64,000 nt of DNA from Chryseobacterium sp. ZHDP1 (GTDB lineage: Bacteria; Bacteroidota; Bacteroidia; Flavobacteriales; Weeksellaceae): the NCBI RefSeq assembly GCF_018603435.1, contig NZ_CP075682.1:4836001-4900000 (forward strand), read 5' to 3'. The notes under the pieces are model-generated. The model did no database searches. It saw nothing but the letters and a program-made list of their open reading frames with translations, and was not told where the DNA came from. This document shows positions 16,261 to 23,928 of the stretch, one piece after another (position 1 is the first letter of the stretch; each line of letters opens with the position of its first letter). A program made the translations under genes and the position numbers.

Positions 16261-16890
16261 ATGAAAAAAATATCCCTTCTTTTCATCCTTTTCATCGGTT
16301 TGATGAACGCTCAAAAACTGACACCAAGCGAAATTTCCATTATTAATCAGGGAGATAAAAATTCTGCGTTGCCGATTTATCAGACTACAGACGAAAATCA
16401 GCACAAGACGTTATTAAGCCTTTCCGCAGAAATCGATCCGTTGGATAAAAACACGGCAGTTTTGGTCAGCAGAATGAAAGAATCTTTACTTTCCACCGAT
16501 GGCGGAGTGGGAATTGCCGCACCACAGGTTGGAATCAACAGAAAAGTAATCTGGGTTCAGCGTTTTGATAAAAAAGGTGAACCGTTGGAATATTTCATCA
16601 ATCCTGTCATTGTCTGGAGATCAGAATTACAGAATTTAGGTCCCGAAGGCGATCTTTCGATTCCCGATTTCAGAGATCAGTTCTACCGAAGCAAAGTCAT
16701 TCAGCTTGAATATGTCGATTTAAAAGGTCAGAAATATTCAGAAATTGTGGAAGGTTTTACAGCCGTTATTTTCCAGCACGAAATCGATCATCTTTTCGGA
16801 ATTTTAATTTCAGACAAAAAAGAAAAAGAGAAAAACGATTCTTATCAGAAAGTAGATGCTTTTAAGAAGAGCGATTCTGGGATGAGGTAA
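16261..16890 (+). CDS. Exported peptide deformylase homologue
   Basis: A 209-residue protein of the peptide deformylase fold with an N-terminal signal peptide (1-17, ending LMNAQ), unlike the cytosolic enzyme. Motif 1 GVGIAAPQVGI (82-92) and motif 3 HEIDH (173-177) are intact, but motif 2 reads EGDLS instead of EGCLS, so the metal-ligating cysteine is D131 (codon GAT at 16651). Asp can ligate metal, so some activity is possible, but a change of role is equally likely. It would act in the periplasm or outside the cell, where formyl-Met chains are not made. It follows the chaN-like gene on the same strand with its own promoter. Confidence 0.85.
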   Translation: MKKISLLFILFIGLMNAQKLTPSEISIINQGDKNSALPIYQTTDENQHKTLLSLSAEIDPLDKNTAVLVSRMKESLLSTDGGVGIAAPQVGINRKVIWVQRFDKKGEPLEYFINPVIVWRSELQNLGPEGDLSIPDFRDQFYRSKVIQLEYVDLKGQKYSEIVEGFTAVIFQHEIDHLFGILISDKKEKEKNDSYQKVDAFKKSDSGMR

Positions 16891-16901
16891 TTTTACTGAT
16901 A

Positions 16902-17774
16902 TTATTCTACCTTATAAGTATAATTTTTATGTAAATCGATTTTAAAATTTTTACCATTTAAAATTCCTGAAATTATTTCTGTATTATCCTCCAGAATTTC
17001 TTTTATTCCCAAATCAAATTCTTTGTGATGATTAGGACAAAAAACAATTAAGTTTCCTAAAATACTTTTCCCACCTTTAAAAACCGGTTTTATATGAGCA
17101 ACTTCAACATAATTCACTCCTTTTTCGGTAGGAATAGTTGAATTACATTCTGGAAATTGACACTTATAATCAACAAGTTTTTTTAATGATTCTACTATTT
17201 TTTTATCTTTTCGTAATATTTTATCAATTTCCTGTACTTTTCTTTCTGGATTAATAAAAAGCATTTTATTGTTTAATTCTCTAATTTCTTTATAAAGAGA
17301 TATCTTCTGATTGACTTGAGAAAAAATTCCTTTGTTGTCCTTGACGTATGAAAATAATTTTAGTGAGAAATCATTGTTAGTAATATTTTGAAATCCGATT
17401 CCAAAATTTCCGCAAAATTTTTTGAAGCTTATAAAATCAGGAAGATTATTGAGCAAAATTGGTTTTTTTAAATCTTGACCTGTTCCGATAACAATTATTT
17501 TGTCTAAATTTTCTTCATAATCTTCGATTTTAAAGCAACTCCATAAATAATAATTTTTAATTTTATTTTCAGTTTTTCCTACAATTAGAAAACAAATTCC
17601 ATTAGTTGCTTTTTTAGCTGTCTTCTTTTTGGTATAAATCCAAGAATCATGTTCTTTTATATCATCATTAAGAGTAATTTCTGAGATTAAAGAATTAAAA
17701 TCTGTCTTTTCAGTTGGAAAACATCTCAGTTTATCAGCATTATGATATTGAACGTATAAGTTATTCTGGTTCAT
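16902..17774 (-). CDS. HNH endonuclease with EVE-like N-terminus (putative)
   Basis: A 290-residue protein. The C-terminal 85 residues form an HNH zinc-finger nuclease: CQFPEC, VEVAHIKPVFKGG with the catalytic His, GNLIVFCPNHHKEFD. The N-terminal 150 residues (DSWIYTKKKTAKKA, FLIVGKTENKIKNYYLWSCF) resemble loosely an EVE/PUA-like base-reading domain; this is a weak impression. EVE-HNH proteins restrict modified DNA, so defence against modified phage DNA is possible. It is a single AT-rich gene on the opposite strand to its left neighbours, which may mean recent acquisition. No cognate methylase is nearby. Confidence 0.72.
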   Translation of the reverse strand: MNQNNLYVQYHNADKLRCFPTEKTDFNSLISEITLNDDIKEHDSWIYTKKKTAKKATNGICFLIVGKTENKIKNYYLWSCFKIEDYEENLDKIIVIGTGQDLKKPILLNNLPDFISFKKFCGNFGIGFQNITNNDFSLKLFSYVKDNKGIFSQVNQKISLYKEIRELNNKMLFINPERKVQEIDKILRKDKKIVESLKKLVDYKCQFPECNSTIPTEKGVNYVEVAHIKPVFKGGKSILGNLIVFCPNHHKEFDLGIKEILEDNTEIISGILNGKNFKIDLHKNYTYKVE

Positions 17775-17825
17775 TAGTTTTTAAATTTTGTTGTTATCTA
17801 AATTTACAGAGTTTTTTTGTTATGA

Positions 17826-18947
17826 TCAATATCTTCTGATCTGCACATTCGAAACATTTCTGATCTTAATTTTTCTTCCGGCTTTTTTCAGCAAACCGGT
17901 TTCAGGATTTCTTTTAAAAACTGTGACATTATTCGTTGCCGTATTGGCGGTGATTAAAAATTGTCCGCTTGGATCGAGATTAAATGTTCTCGGATGTTTC
18001 CCTTTTACAGACTGATAACCGATTGTTTTCAGGCTTCCGTCGTCCTGAATTGAAAAAATAGCAATATTATTTTCTTTTCCGCGGTTGGAAGCGTACAAAA
18101 ACTTTCCGTCCGGCGAAAGATGAACATCAGAACTTTCAAAATCTCCTTTATAGGTTTCGGGATGGGTAAAAATCCTCTGAAGCGGTTTCAGGTTTCCGTT
18201 TTTGTAAGCATAAACACTGACTGCACCGCCCATTTCTTCAATACAGTACGCGAATTTTCCATTTGGATGAAAAGTAAAATGTCTCGGTCCCGCTCCTAAA
18301 GTTGTTTTTATAAAAGGAATTTCAGCTTCCTGCAAAGGTGTATTTTTTTCATTGTTAAAACGATAGGCGCGAATTTTATCCGCTCCGAGATCAGGCAGAA
18401 ATAGATAATCAGAATCCGGAGAAAAAACAGTGGAGTGGATGTGCGCACGATCCTGTCTGTCGGGATTTACACTTCCTTCCGAAAACTGTATGTTCTGCAA
18501 AAAAGGCTCAAGAGTTCCGTTACCTGAAATCGGGTAAACAGAAACGCTTCCTTCCGTATAATTTCCGTTAACGAGCCATTTTCCGCTGGGATGAACTGTA
18601 AGATAAACCGGATTTTCACCACCGCTGCTTTGTTTACTGATGAACTGTAAAGATTTTTTATCAGGATTAAATTCAAAACTGCTTACACTTCCGCCGTTCT
18701 TTGTTTTGCTTTCCGTACACGCAAAAAGATATTTTCCGTCCGGTGACAAAGCGAGAAAAGACGGATTTGAAATCCCCGAAACAGAAGCAATTTTCGATAG
18801 TTTTCCTTTTTCCATGTTCAATTCATACACATAAATTCCCTCCGTTTCTTTTTCCCAGTTAAAAGAACCGAAAAAAACATACGTATGTTGAGCATACAAC
18901 TGAAAACAGCTAAAAATTGTGATGAATAAGGTGAAAAGATTTTTCAA
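17826..18947 (-). CDS. Lactonase family beta-propeller protein
   Basis: A seven-bladed propeller of the YbhE/6-phosphogluconolactonase type, about 373 residues, with a signal peptide (LFTLFITIFSCFQLYAQ) so probably periplasmic. Repeated blade motifs are visible: LALSPDGKYLFA, LTVHPSGKWLV, TVFSPDSDYLFLPDLGADKI, FTFHPNGKFAYC, VHLSPDGKFLYASNRG, FNLDPSGQFLITAN. The substrate is unproven; exported members may not be true gluconolactonases. Start chosen: TTG at 18947, which opens the signal peptide. An in-frame GTG at 19016 lies inside a dispersed repeat. No ATG fits. Confidence 0.82.
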   Translation of the reverse strand: MKNLFTLFITIFSCFQLYAQHTYVFFGSFNWEKETEGIYVYELNMEKGKLSKIASVSGISNPSFLALSPDGKYLFACTESKTKNGGSVSSFEFNPDKKSLQFISKQSSGGENPVYLTVHPSGKWLVNGNYTEGSVSVYPISGNGTLEPFLQNIQFSEGSVNPDRQDRAHIHSTVFSPDSDYLFLPDLGADKIRAYRFNNEKNTPLQEAEIPFIKTTLGAGPRHFTFHPNGKFAYCIEEMGGAVSVYAYKNGNLKPLQRIFTHPETYKGDFESSDVHLSPDGKFLYASNRGKENNIAIFSIQDDGSLKTIGYQSVKGKHPRTFNLDPSGQFLITANTATNNVTVFKRNPETGLLKKAGRKIKIRNVSNVQIRRY

Positions 18948-18973
18948 ATGATGAGGGTTTTTAAAGAAATTCT

Positions 18974-19174
18974 GTTTAAACTTTTTTACCGCAAAAGATG
19001 CAAAAGATTGTAACACTTTAGTCGTTTAAGTTTAATACTTAAATGGAAAAAAGAGCACATAAGTTTAAAAAAATCCAAAGATTTTTTCTCTTTGCAGACT
19101 TTTGAAATATCTTGAATAAATCCAATAAAGTCTTTTGTGTACTTTTTGCGGTTAAATTTAAAATGAGTTTAAAC
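18974..19174. repeat. Dispersed element, copy A (GTTTAAAC ends)
   Basis: About 201 bp bounded by GTTTAAAC at both ends. Inner ends ACCGCAAAAG and CTTTTTGCGGT are roughly complementary. A central AAAAAATCCAAAGATTTTTT hairpin and the phrase ACTTAAATGGAAAAAAGAGC are shared with copy B (27545-27730). It lies just upstream of the lactonase gene and so forms its 5' region. Confidence 0.8.
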
Positions 19175-19267
19175 AAACTTTTTATCTATGTTTGAAGTTT
19201 ACAACAAACATATAAACGTTTTTCGGATGAAACAAATTTCTGTTTAAAGTTTCTCATGCAGCTAAAC

Positions 19268-19297
19268 AAAAAAAATCTGCTTCCAAAGAAACAGATT
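19268..19297 (-). terminator. Terminator after ohr
   Basis: On the minus strand AATCTG...CAGATT with an inner TTC/GAA stem, followed by seven T residues. It ends the nitroreductase-ohrR-ohr transcript. Confidence 0.65.
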
Positions 19298-19324
19298 CTG
19301 ATATTTATACCGTAAAACGCTGAA

Positions 19325-19747
19325 TTAGTTGTTCGTAACTGAAAGTTTTACTTCGATATTATTTCTTGTCGCATTAGAGTACGGACAGATTTGGTGCGCT
19401 TTTTCTGTTAAAGCCTGTGCTTCCTCAATAGAAACTTCAGGAATATTTACATCAAGCTGAACCGCTAATCCGAAACCACCGTTTTCCAATTGTCCGATGC
19501 TTACTTCCGCCGTTACCGTAGTTTCTCCGGTTTTTGCTTTAGACAAAGAAATTACTCTATTTAGTGCGCTGTCGAAACATGCGGAATATCCTGCCGCGAA
19601 AAGCATTTCAGGGTTGGTGAAATCATCATTGGCTCCGCCTAAAGCTTTAGGCATTTTTACGTCCAGATCAAGAACTCCGTTTTCGCTTTTTACGTGTCCG
19701 TTTCTTCCTCCTGTTGCAGTTACTTTTGTTGTATACAAAATTTTCAT
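19325..19747 (-). CDS. ohr: Organic hydroperoxide resistance protein
   Basis: Thiol peroxidase of the Ohr/OsmC family, 140 residues, which reduces organic hydroperoxides using a cysteine pair. Both are present: C57 in GYSACFDSAL and C121 in HQICPYSNATRNN. The N-terminal TKVTATGGRNGHVKSENG stretch is typical of Ohr rather than OsmC. The start abuts the stop of ohrR (0-base gap), so it belongs to the same operon, controlled by the OhrR-like palindrome upstream of the nitroreductase gene. Confidence 0.95.
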   Translation of the reverse strand: MKILYTTKVTATGGRNGHVKSENGVLDLDVKMPKALGGANDDFTNPEMLFAAGYSACFDSALNRVISLSKAKTGETTVTAEVSIGQLENGGFGLAVQLDVNIPEVSIEEAQALTEKAHQICPYSNATRNNIEVKLSVTNN

Positions 19748-20182
19748 TTATTTTTCTATTTTAGTTAATATTTTTTGAACATTTTCTTTCAGAGCTTTCC
19801 AGTCTTCTGGCGATGCTCCGATTTTCTGAAATAATTTTTCCGGAATTCTGCAGGCTTTTTCCTGTAAATTTCTACCGGATTCTGTGATGAAAACTTCCAC
19901 CACACGTTCATCTTCTTTTTTCCTTTTTCTTTCGATAAATCCTTTATTTTCAAGTCTTTTAAGAAGCGGTGTAAGCGTTCCGCTGTCCAGATACAGCTTT
20001 TCGCCGATGCTGTTTACCGGAAGTCCGTCATGTTCCCAAAGCACCATCATCACAAGATACTGCGGATAGGTAATATCCAGCTCATCAAGAAAAGGACGGT
20101 AAAGCCCTGTAATTTCTTTGGCAATGACATATAAAGGAAAGCAGAGCTGGTTTTCTAATTTTAAAAATTCGGGATTTTCCAT
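19748..20182 (-). CDS. ohrR: OhrR-type MarR regulator
   Basis: MarR-family repressor of 144 residues. The peroxide-sensing cysteine of OhrR is present at C14 in LENQLCFPLYV, and the winged helix follows (LDSGTLTPLLKRLENKGFIERKRKKEDERVVEV). No other cysteine sits in the sensing region; C92-equivalents are absent except a distal one (ACRIPEK). Oxidation of C14 by organic hydroperoxide should release DNA. It lies between the nitroreductase gene and ohr, all on the minus strand, so it likely represses its own operon. Confidence 0.92.
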   Translation of the reverse strand: MENPEFLKLENQLCFPLYVIAKEITGLYRPFLDELDITYPQYLVMMVLWEHDGLPVNSIGEKLYLDSGTLTPLLKRLENKGFIERKRKKEDERVVEVFITESGRNLQEKACRIPEKLFQKIGASPEDWKALKENVQKILTKIEK

Positions 20183-20205
20183 GATTTCTGAAAAATGAAG
20201 AGGTT

Positions 20206-20838
20206 TTATTTTTTGATGATGAATTCTTCCATTGGAATTCTTACTTTTTTCATGTGCGACAGCCAGTCGTTTTTCTCGTCTCTGTATCCTAAATACAATA
20301 AACTCACACTTTTTAAGCCTAAATCTCTCAAGCCCAAAATTTCATCCACCACTTCATTGCTGAAACCTTCTGCAGGAGTGCTGTCTACTTTAAGTTCCGC
20401 AGCCTGAGCCATGGCAAGTCCTAAAGCAATATATGTTTGTCTTGCGGTATGCGCGAAATGTTCTTCGGGAGTCTGCGCACCGTAGATTTCTTTAATTTTA
20501 TCGGTATAGCTTGAAAACCTTCCTCTCGGCAAATCTCTTACATCGGTGTGATGATCGTACACTTTATCGATTTTCTCATCGGAATAGCTGTCCCATGCCG
20601 CGAAAACCAAAACATGAGAAGAATCTCTCATCACTTCAGGATTCAACGCACCCTGAACCATTTTTTCTTTTAATTCCTGATTTTCCACTACGATCACACG
20701 GAAAGGCTGTAATCCGGAAGAAGTAGGAGCAAGTCTTGCGGCTTCTAAAATTTTATTTAAATCTTCTTCTGATACTTTTTTTGTTGGATCATATGCTTTT
20801 ACAGCATGTCTCCAGTTTAAATCTTCTATTAATGACAT
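20206..20838 (-). CDS. NAD(P)H-dependent nitroreductase-family oxidoreductase
   Basis: FMN-dependent reductase of 210 residues, NfsB/NfnB-like. RHAVKAYDP near residue 10 and EAARLAPTSSGLQPFRVIVV near residue 32 form the FMN and substrate site; GLAMAQAAELKVDSTPAEGF near residue 145 completes it. It can reduce nitro compounds, quinones or enals. First gene of the operon with ohrR and ohr; its promoter box (CAAAAATA on the plus strand, 20871-20878) lies beside the OhrR-like palindrome, so it is probably induced by organic peroxides. Confidence 0.9.
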   Translation of the reverse strand: MSLIEDLNWRHAVKAYDPTKKVSEEDLNKILEAARLAPTSSGLQPFRVIVVENQELKEKMVQGALNPEVMRDSSHVLVFAAWDSYSDEKIDKVYDHHTDVRDLPRGRFSSYTDKIKEIYGAQTPEEHFAHTARQTYIALGLAMAQAAELKVDSTPAEGFSNEVVDEILGLRDLGLKSVSLLYLGYRDEKNDWLSHMKKVRIPMEEFIIKK

Positions 20839-20870
20839 TTTGTTAATTTTTTAATTTGAATACTATGATG

Positions 20871-20908
20871 CAAAAATATTGCCAAATTAAATTGTACACA
20901 ATTTAATT
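20871..20908 (-). promoter_or_regulatory. OhrR-like operator and -7 box
   Basis: 20885-20908 is an 11-2-11 inverted repeat, AATTAAATTGT-AC-ACAATTTAATT, containing the TTGTA/TACAA-like core known for OhrR operators. The minus-strand -7 box TATTTTTG (20878-20871) lies next to it, so the operator overlaps the -33 region of the nitroreductase promoter. It is also 110 bp upstream of the divergent SDR gene, which it could control as well. Confidence 0.7.
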
Positions 20909-21020
20909 TTGTTAAATTTAATTTAAAAATTTTTAAAACCTTCTTAAAACATCGCAGGAATCGGATTTTTTCTGAAGACTGAACTTTCCATTTTTGCTGA
21001 AGAATTTTAAACCAAAAACA

Positions 21021-21773
21021 ATGCAGAGATTTAAAAACAAAACCGCTCTGATTACAGGCGGAACCAACGGAATGGGATTCGCAACAGCACAACAGTTTAT
21101 AGAAGAAGGCGGAAAGGCAATCATCACCGGAAGAAGTGAAGAAAATGTAAAAAATGCCGTAAAAAAGCTAGGCAAAAATGCTTTCGGAATTGTTTCGGAT
21201 GCCGGAAAAATAAGCGACCTGATGAATCTTAGAAATGAAGCTGAAAAATTAACGGAACATATCGATCTGGTATTTGCAAATGCAGGATACGGAAGATTTG
21301 CTTCGATTGAAAATGTGGATGAACATCATTTTGATGAGCTTTTCAATATGTTGGTAAAAGGCAGCTTTTTTACAGTTCAGCAGATGCTTCCTTTAATGAA
21401 AGAGGGGAGTTCGGTTGTGTTTAATACTTCTTTTGTCAAAGAATTCGGGATGTCCAATTTTTCAGTATATTCTGCGGCAAAAGCGGCAGTTCAATCTTTT
21501 ATTAAAACTTTCGCAACTGAATTGACGACTAAAGGAATCCGAGTGAATGGAATCAGTCCGGGACATATCAAAACCAATATTTTTAATAATACGGGTTTAA
21601 ATTCAGAACAGATTGATGAAGCCGTACAACATATTATTCCTGCCATTCCTTTTAAAAGACAGGGAGAACCTTCGGAAATTGCAAAAGCAGTACTTTTTCT
21701 TGCTTCCGATGAAGCATCTTATATTCACGGAGCGGAACTGAGAATTGATGCCGGAATATCTGTAATTAAATGA
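21021..21773 (+). CDS. SDR family oxidoreductase
   Basis: Short-chain dehydrogenase of 250 residues. TGGTNGMGFA (cofactor loop, TGxxxGxG), NAGYG, the NTSF catalytic Ser region, YSAAKAA (YxxxK) and a C-terminal GAELRIDAG are all present. The residues after the second strand (ITGRSEENVKNA) suit NADPH. Substrate unknown. It is divergent from the nitroreductase-ohrR-ohr operon across the OhrR-like site and may be part of the same stress response. The ATG at 21021 is chosen because the Rossmann strand starts at once; an upstream ATG at 20994 adds nine poorly conserved residues. Confidence 0.88.
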   Translation: MQRFKNKTALITGGTNGMGFATAQQFIEEGGKAIITGRSEENVKNAVKKLGKNAFGIVSDAGKISDLMNLRNEAEKLTEHIDLVFANAGYGRFASIENVDEHHFDELFNMLVKGSFFTVQQMLPLMKEGSSVVFNTSFVKEFGMSNFSVYSAAKAAVQSFIKTFATELTTKGIRVNGISPGHIKTNIFNNTGLNSEQIDEAVQHIIPAIPFKRQGEPSEIAKAVLFLASDEASYIHGAELRIDAGISVIK

Positions 21774-21789
21774 TAATGTGATGAAAAGA

Positions 21790-22101
21790 TTATTTTACGT
21801 CTTTGATCTGTCTGATAATATTTGTTTTATTTTCAATGCCAATATCATATTTTTTACTTGTCTTAAGACTTAAAGTTGCCTTTTCGATAAGATGGGTATA
21901 ATCCTGAGATTTTTTTGAAAGATAGAAAACCTGCGCGCTGATTCCTATGGAAACACGGGCAAATTCCTGTGGTCGATCTGGATCATCTGTAATATCGGTA
22001 ATCACCGAATTATTGTACCATGTAAGGTTTTGTGAACTCTGATTGCCGGAGCAGGAAATGACCATCATTATTATGAAGAGAGTATAGGTTAAGAATTTCA
22101 T
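21790..22101 (-). CDS. Small lipoprotein resembling the protein-glutaminase propeptide
   Basis: A 103-residue lipoprotein (lipobox VISC, C17). Residues 46-101 align by eye with residues 57-112 of the propeptide of the neighbouring protein-glutaminase: RVSIGISAQVFYLSKKSQ matches KVSFIISAQFYEIKDSK, and both continue with a short helix-strand and end in a similar N-x-I-x-K segment. It has no catalytic domain. In pro-protein-glutaminase the pro-region blocks the active site, so this protein may inhibit or fold the enzyme from outside or in the envelope. It is 65 bp downstream of the glutaminase, beyond a hairpin. Role inferred. Confidence 0.65.
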   Translation of the reverse strand: MKFLTYTLFIIMMVISCSGNQSSQNLTWYNNSVITDITDDPDRPQEFARVSIGISAQVFYLSKKSQDYTHLIEKATLSLKTSKKYDIGIENKTNIIRQIKDVK

Positions 22102-22119
22102 GAAAATATGATTTTAAAA

Positions 22120-22153
22120 AGCTCCTGCAAAATAACAAATAATTGCAGGAGCT
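22120..22153 (-). terminator. Hairpin after protein-glutaminase
   Basis: Arms AGCTCCTGCAA (22120-22130) and TTGCAGGAGCT (22143-22153), 11 bp perfect, with a T tract on the minus strand. It separates the glutaminase from the small lipoprotein gene and probably limits read-through. Confidence 0.75.
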
Positions 22154-22166
22154 ATATAAAGATTTG

Positions 22167-23126
22167 TTAGAATCCGCAGCTTGCTACACTTGGAGCCGGA
22201 ACAGGAGAGCATCCGGACAATGTTGAAAATGTTGTCAGTACACAATTCGTGTTTATATAATTGTTGTCATAAAGCAACGAACCGGACGGACTTCTGTAAT
22301 ATACATTTCCTGCCGTATTGGCATAAGACGAAACAGAAGCAGAACCGCAGCTTGTATTTACGCAGGCATTTCTCCATGTAACATCGGTTACAGGACCGGA
22401 GGCGAAAAGGGAAGGATCTATAATTCTTTTCTCCACCACACCGGAAGCATTTTTAAAGCTTACCAAGATGGCTACGTGATATCCCCACGAAACACAGCAT
22501 GTTCCTGTAGAAGCTTTCAGGTTTCCGTAGACGAATTGTTTTTCGCAGTCATAACCTGCATTCAGAAGAATTTGTCTCATTTTATGAGCTCTTGCATAAC
22601 ATCCGTCCACTGCATATCTAAACGTGATACATGGTGAAGAAGCTGTAGAAGTTCCGCAGGACTGATTTTTGATCTGTGTGAAAAGATTGTTCAGAGTCGC
22701 CTGATTCGGAATTACACTTACTGCTTTGCTGGTTTCACTTTGAGTTTCTTTGGTGAAGATAGATTTGAAGTAAGTAACATCTTCATCGGTTGCTTTTTCA
22801 ACTTTGGCAATTTCGTTGGAATTTTTTTTCAGGAAAACATGAACCGGAGTTTCATTTTCGACCGCTGATTGAATCATTGAGATGAAGGCTTCATTTTCTT
22901 TGCTGTCTTTAATTTCATAGAACTGCGCAGAAATGATGAAAGAAACTTTCAGGATATTGCCTTCCTTCTGGATCCCTACCGGAATAGTGCTGCCAAAGTC
23001 TCTCATGGCATTTTCATTGGTTTCCTTTACAACAAGATTCGGATCCTGATTGGCACTGGAATCTGAACAGGCATTGGAGGAAAGTACCATCACAAATGCC
23101 ATTGCGGATAGCAGAAATTTTTTCAT
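22167..23126 (-). CDS. Protein-glutaminase precursor
   Basis: Deamidates glutamine side chains in proteins to glutamate (EC 3.5.1.44), secreted. The 319 residues comprise a signal peptide (1-20), a pro-region (about 21-134) and a 185-residue mature enzyme beginning AVSVIPNQATLN. The catalytic triad known from the Chryseobacterium proteolyticum enzyme (Cys42, His83, Asp103 mature numbering) falls on C176 (DGCYARAHK), H217 (GYHVAI) and D237 (RIIDPSL), all conserved. Many cysteines fit disulfide bonds. I recall the C. proteolyticum sequence as closely similar over the mature part; no search was run. The gene downstream encodes a propeptide-like lipoprotein. Confidence 0.95.
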   Translation of the reverse strand: MKKFLLSAMAFVMVLSSNACSDSSANQDPNLVVKETNENAMRDFGSTIPVGIQKEGNILKVSFIISAQFYEIKDSKENEAFISMIQSAVENETPVHVFLKKNSNEIAKVEKATDEDVTYFKSIFTKETQSETSKAVSVIPNQATLNNLFTQIKNQSCGTSTASSPCITFRYAVDGCYARAHKMRQILLNAGYDCEKQFVYGNLKASTGTCCVSWGYHVAILVSFKNASGVVEKRIIDPSLFASGPVTDVTWRNACVNTSCGSASVSSYANTAGNVYYRSPSGSLLYDNNYINTNCVLTTFSTLSGCSPVPAPSVASCGF

Positions 23127-23444
23127 AGTTTTAATTTTTGTGGTTAATGATATGCAGTTTTTTATCTATAGTTCACTGCGTTGTGATTTTAAAAGTAATA
23201 AAAAATTGAATATAAAATTCAAAATTTTTAAGAAATTTTATCAGGCATTCAGATTACCGATGAATACTGGAAAAATTAAATTGGGCGAAAGTATTTAACG
23301 TGAGTTCGATGAAATTAATAGGGCATAAATTGATCATGTTTTATCACTCTTACTGAACTTCAGTGTGATGCGAATATTACAATCAAGGTTAGGTTAGGCA
23401 AAATTGATAATAAGTTTCGGCTGAAATCTTTCTGTTTTTCTATT

Positions 23445-23706
23445 TAACCTGAGTTCGGGATAAGTCTTCTTAACCGCAAGGTTAAACAAAGAGATTCAAT
23501 TATCAGGAATTCAGCTTTTAAGATATACAAAGGCGTAAAACTTATCAAAGTAATACCATTTTTGTCTTTTTTTAATAAACGGAGTGCCTTTGTTTAGCTT
23601 GCAAACTTTCAATAAGTAGAAAAATCTTTTGTTTTCCTTTGCGATAAATCAATACAATACTATAAATCAATTGTTTAAATTTATTTCTTATCCCGAATTC
23701 AGGTTA
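23445..23706. mobile_element. MITE-like element with 20 bp terminal inverted repeats
   Basis: The end TAACCTGAGTTCGGGATAAG (23445-23464) is repeated in reverse complement at 23687-23706 with one mismatch. If the ends are taken as AACCTGA, both flanks read ATTT, a possible 4 bp target duplication. The 262 bp interior encodes no transposase, so it would move only in trans or be an IS remnant. Confidence 0.65.
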
Positions 23707-23780
23707 TTTAAGTTGTTTATAGTAAAAGTCATTGCTCTTTTAGGAGAAGAATCTGCGTAGAAATAATAATCAGTTCATCA

Positions 23781-23848
23781 ATCAATCCGTAGGATTGATA
23801 TCTGTAATTCTTAATGAATTTTCTAAAGATAGCGTTCCTACGGAACGC
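23781..23848. repeat. REP-like pair of short hairpins
   Basis: ATCAATCC-GTA-GGATTGAT (23781-23799) and GCGTTCC-TAC-GGAACGC (23832-23848), both with 3-base loops that are complementary to each other, 32 bases apart. The shape resembles REP/REPIN sequences moved by RAYT transposases. No such transposase gene lies in the window. Confidence 0.55.
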
Positions 23849-23884
23849 CGAACGTACGTCTAATATTGTTTTTTTAATTAAAAA

Positions 23885-23910
23885 TCCCTGCACATCGCAA
23901 TATGCAGGGA
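23885..23910 (-). terminator. Terminator after lipB
   Basis: TCCCTGCA pairs with TGCAGGGA (8 bp); on the minus strand it is followed by TTTTTAATT. Confidence 0.65.
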
Positions 23911-23928
23911 AATGTTATTTAGTAAAAA

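Larger units (their letters stand above)
23127..23928. other. 800 bp gene-free region rich in repeats
   Basis: No convincing gene lies between protein-glutaminase and lipB. It holds a degenerate copy of the word TAACGTGAGTTCG near 23298, a terminal-inverted-repeat element (23445-23706), a pair of short hairpins (23781-23848) and the lipB terminator. Short reading frames here lack family features. Confidence 0.7.

Noticed and set aside
16902..21773. A defence island around the HNH gene
   Set aside because: Neighbours are a lactonase-like propeller and a peroxide-stress operon, not defence genes.
23298..23445. A second mobile element starting at TAACGTGAGTTCG
   Set aside because: The word resembles the terminal repeat of the 262 bp element, but no matching opposite end could be found.
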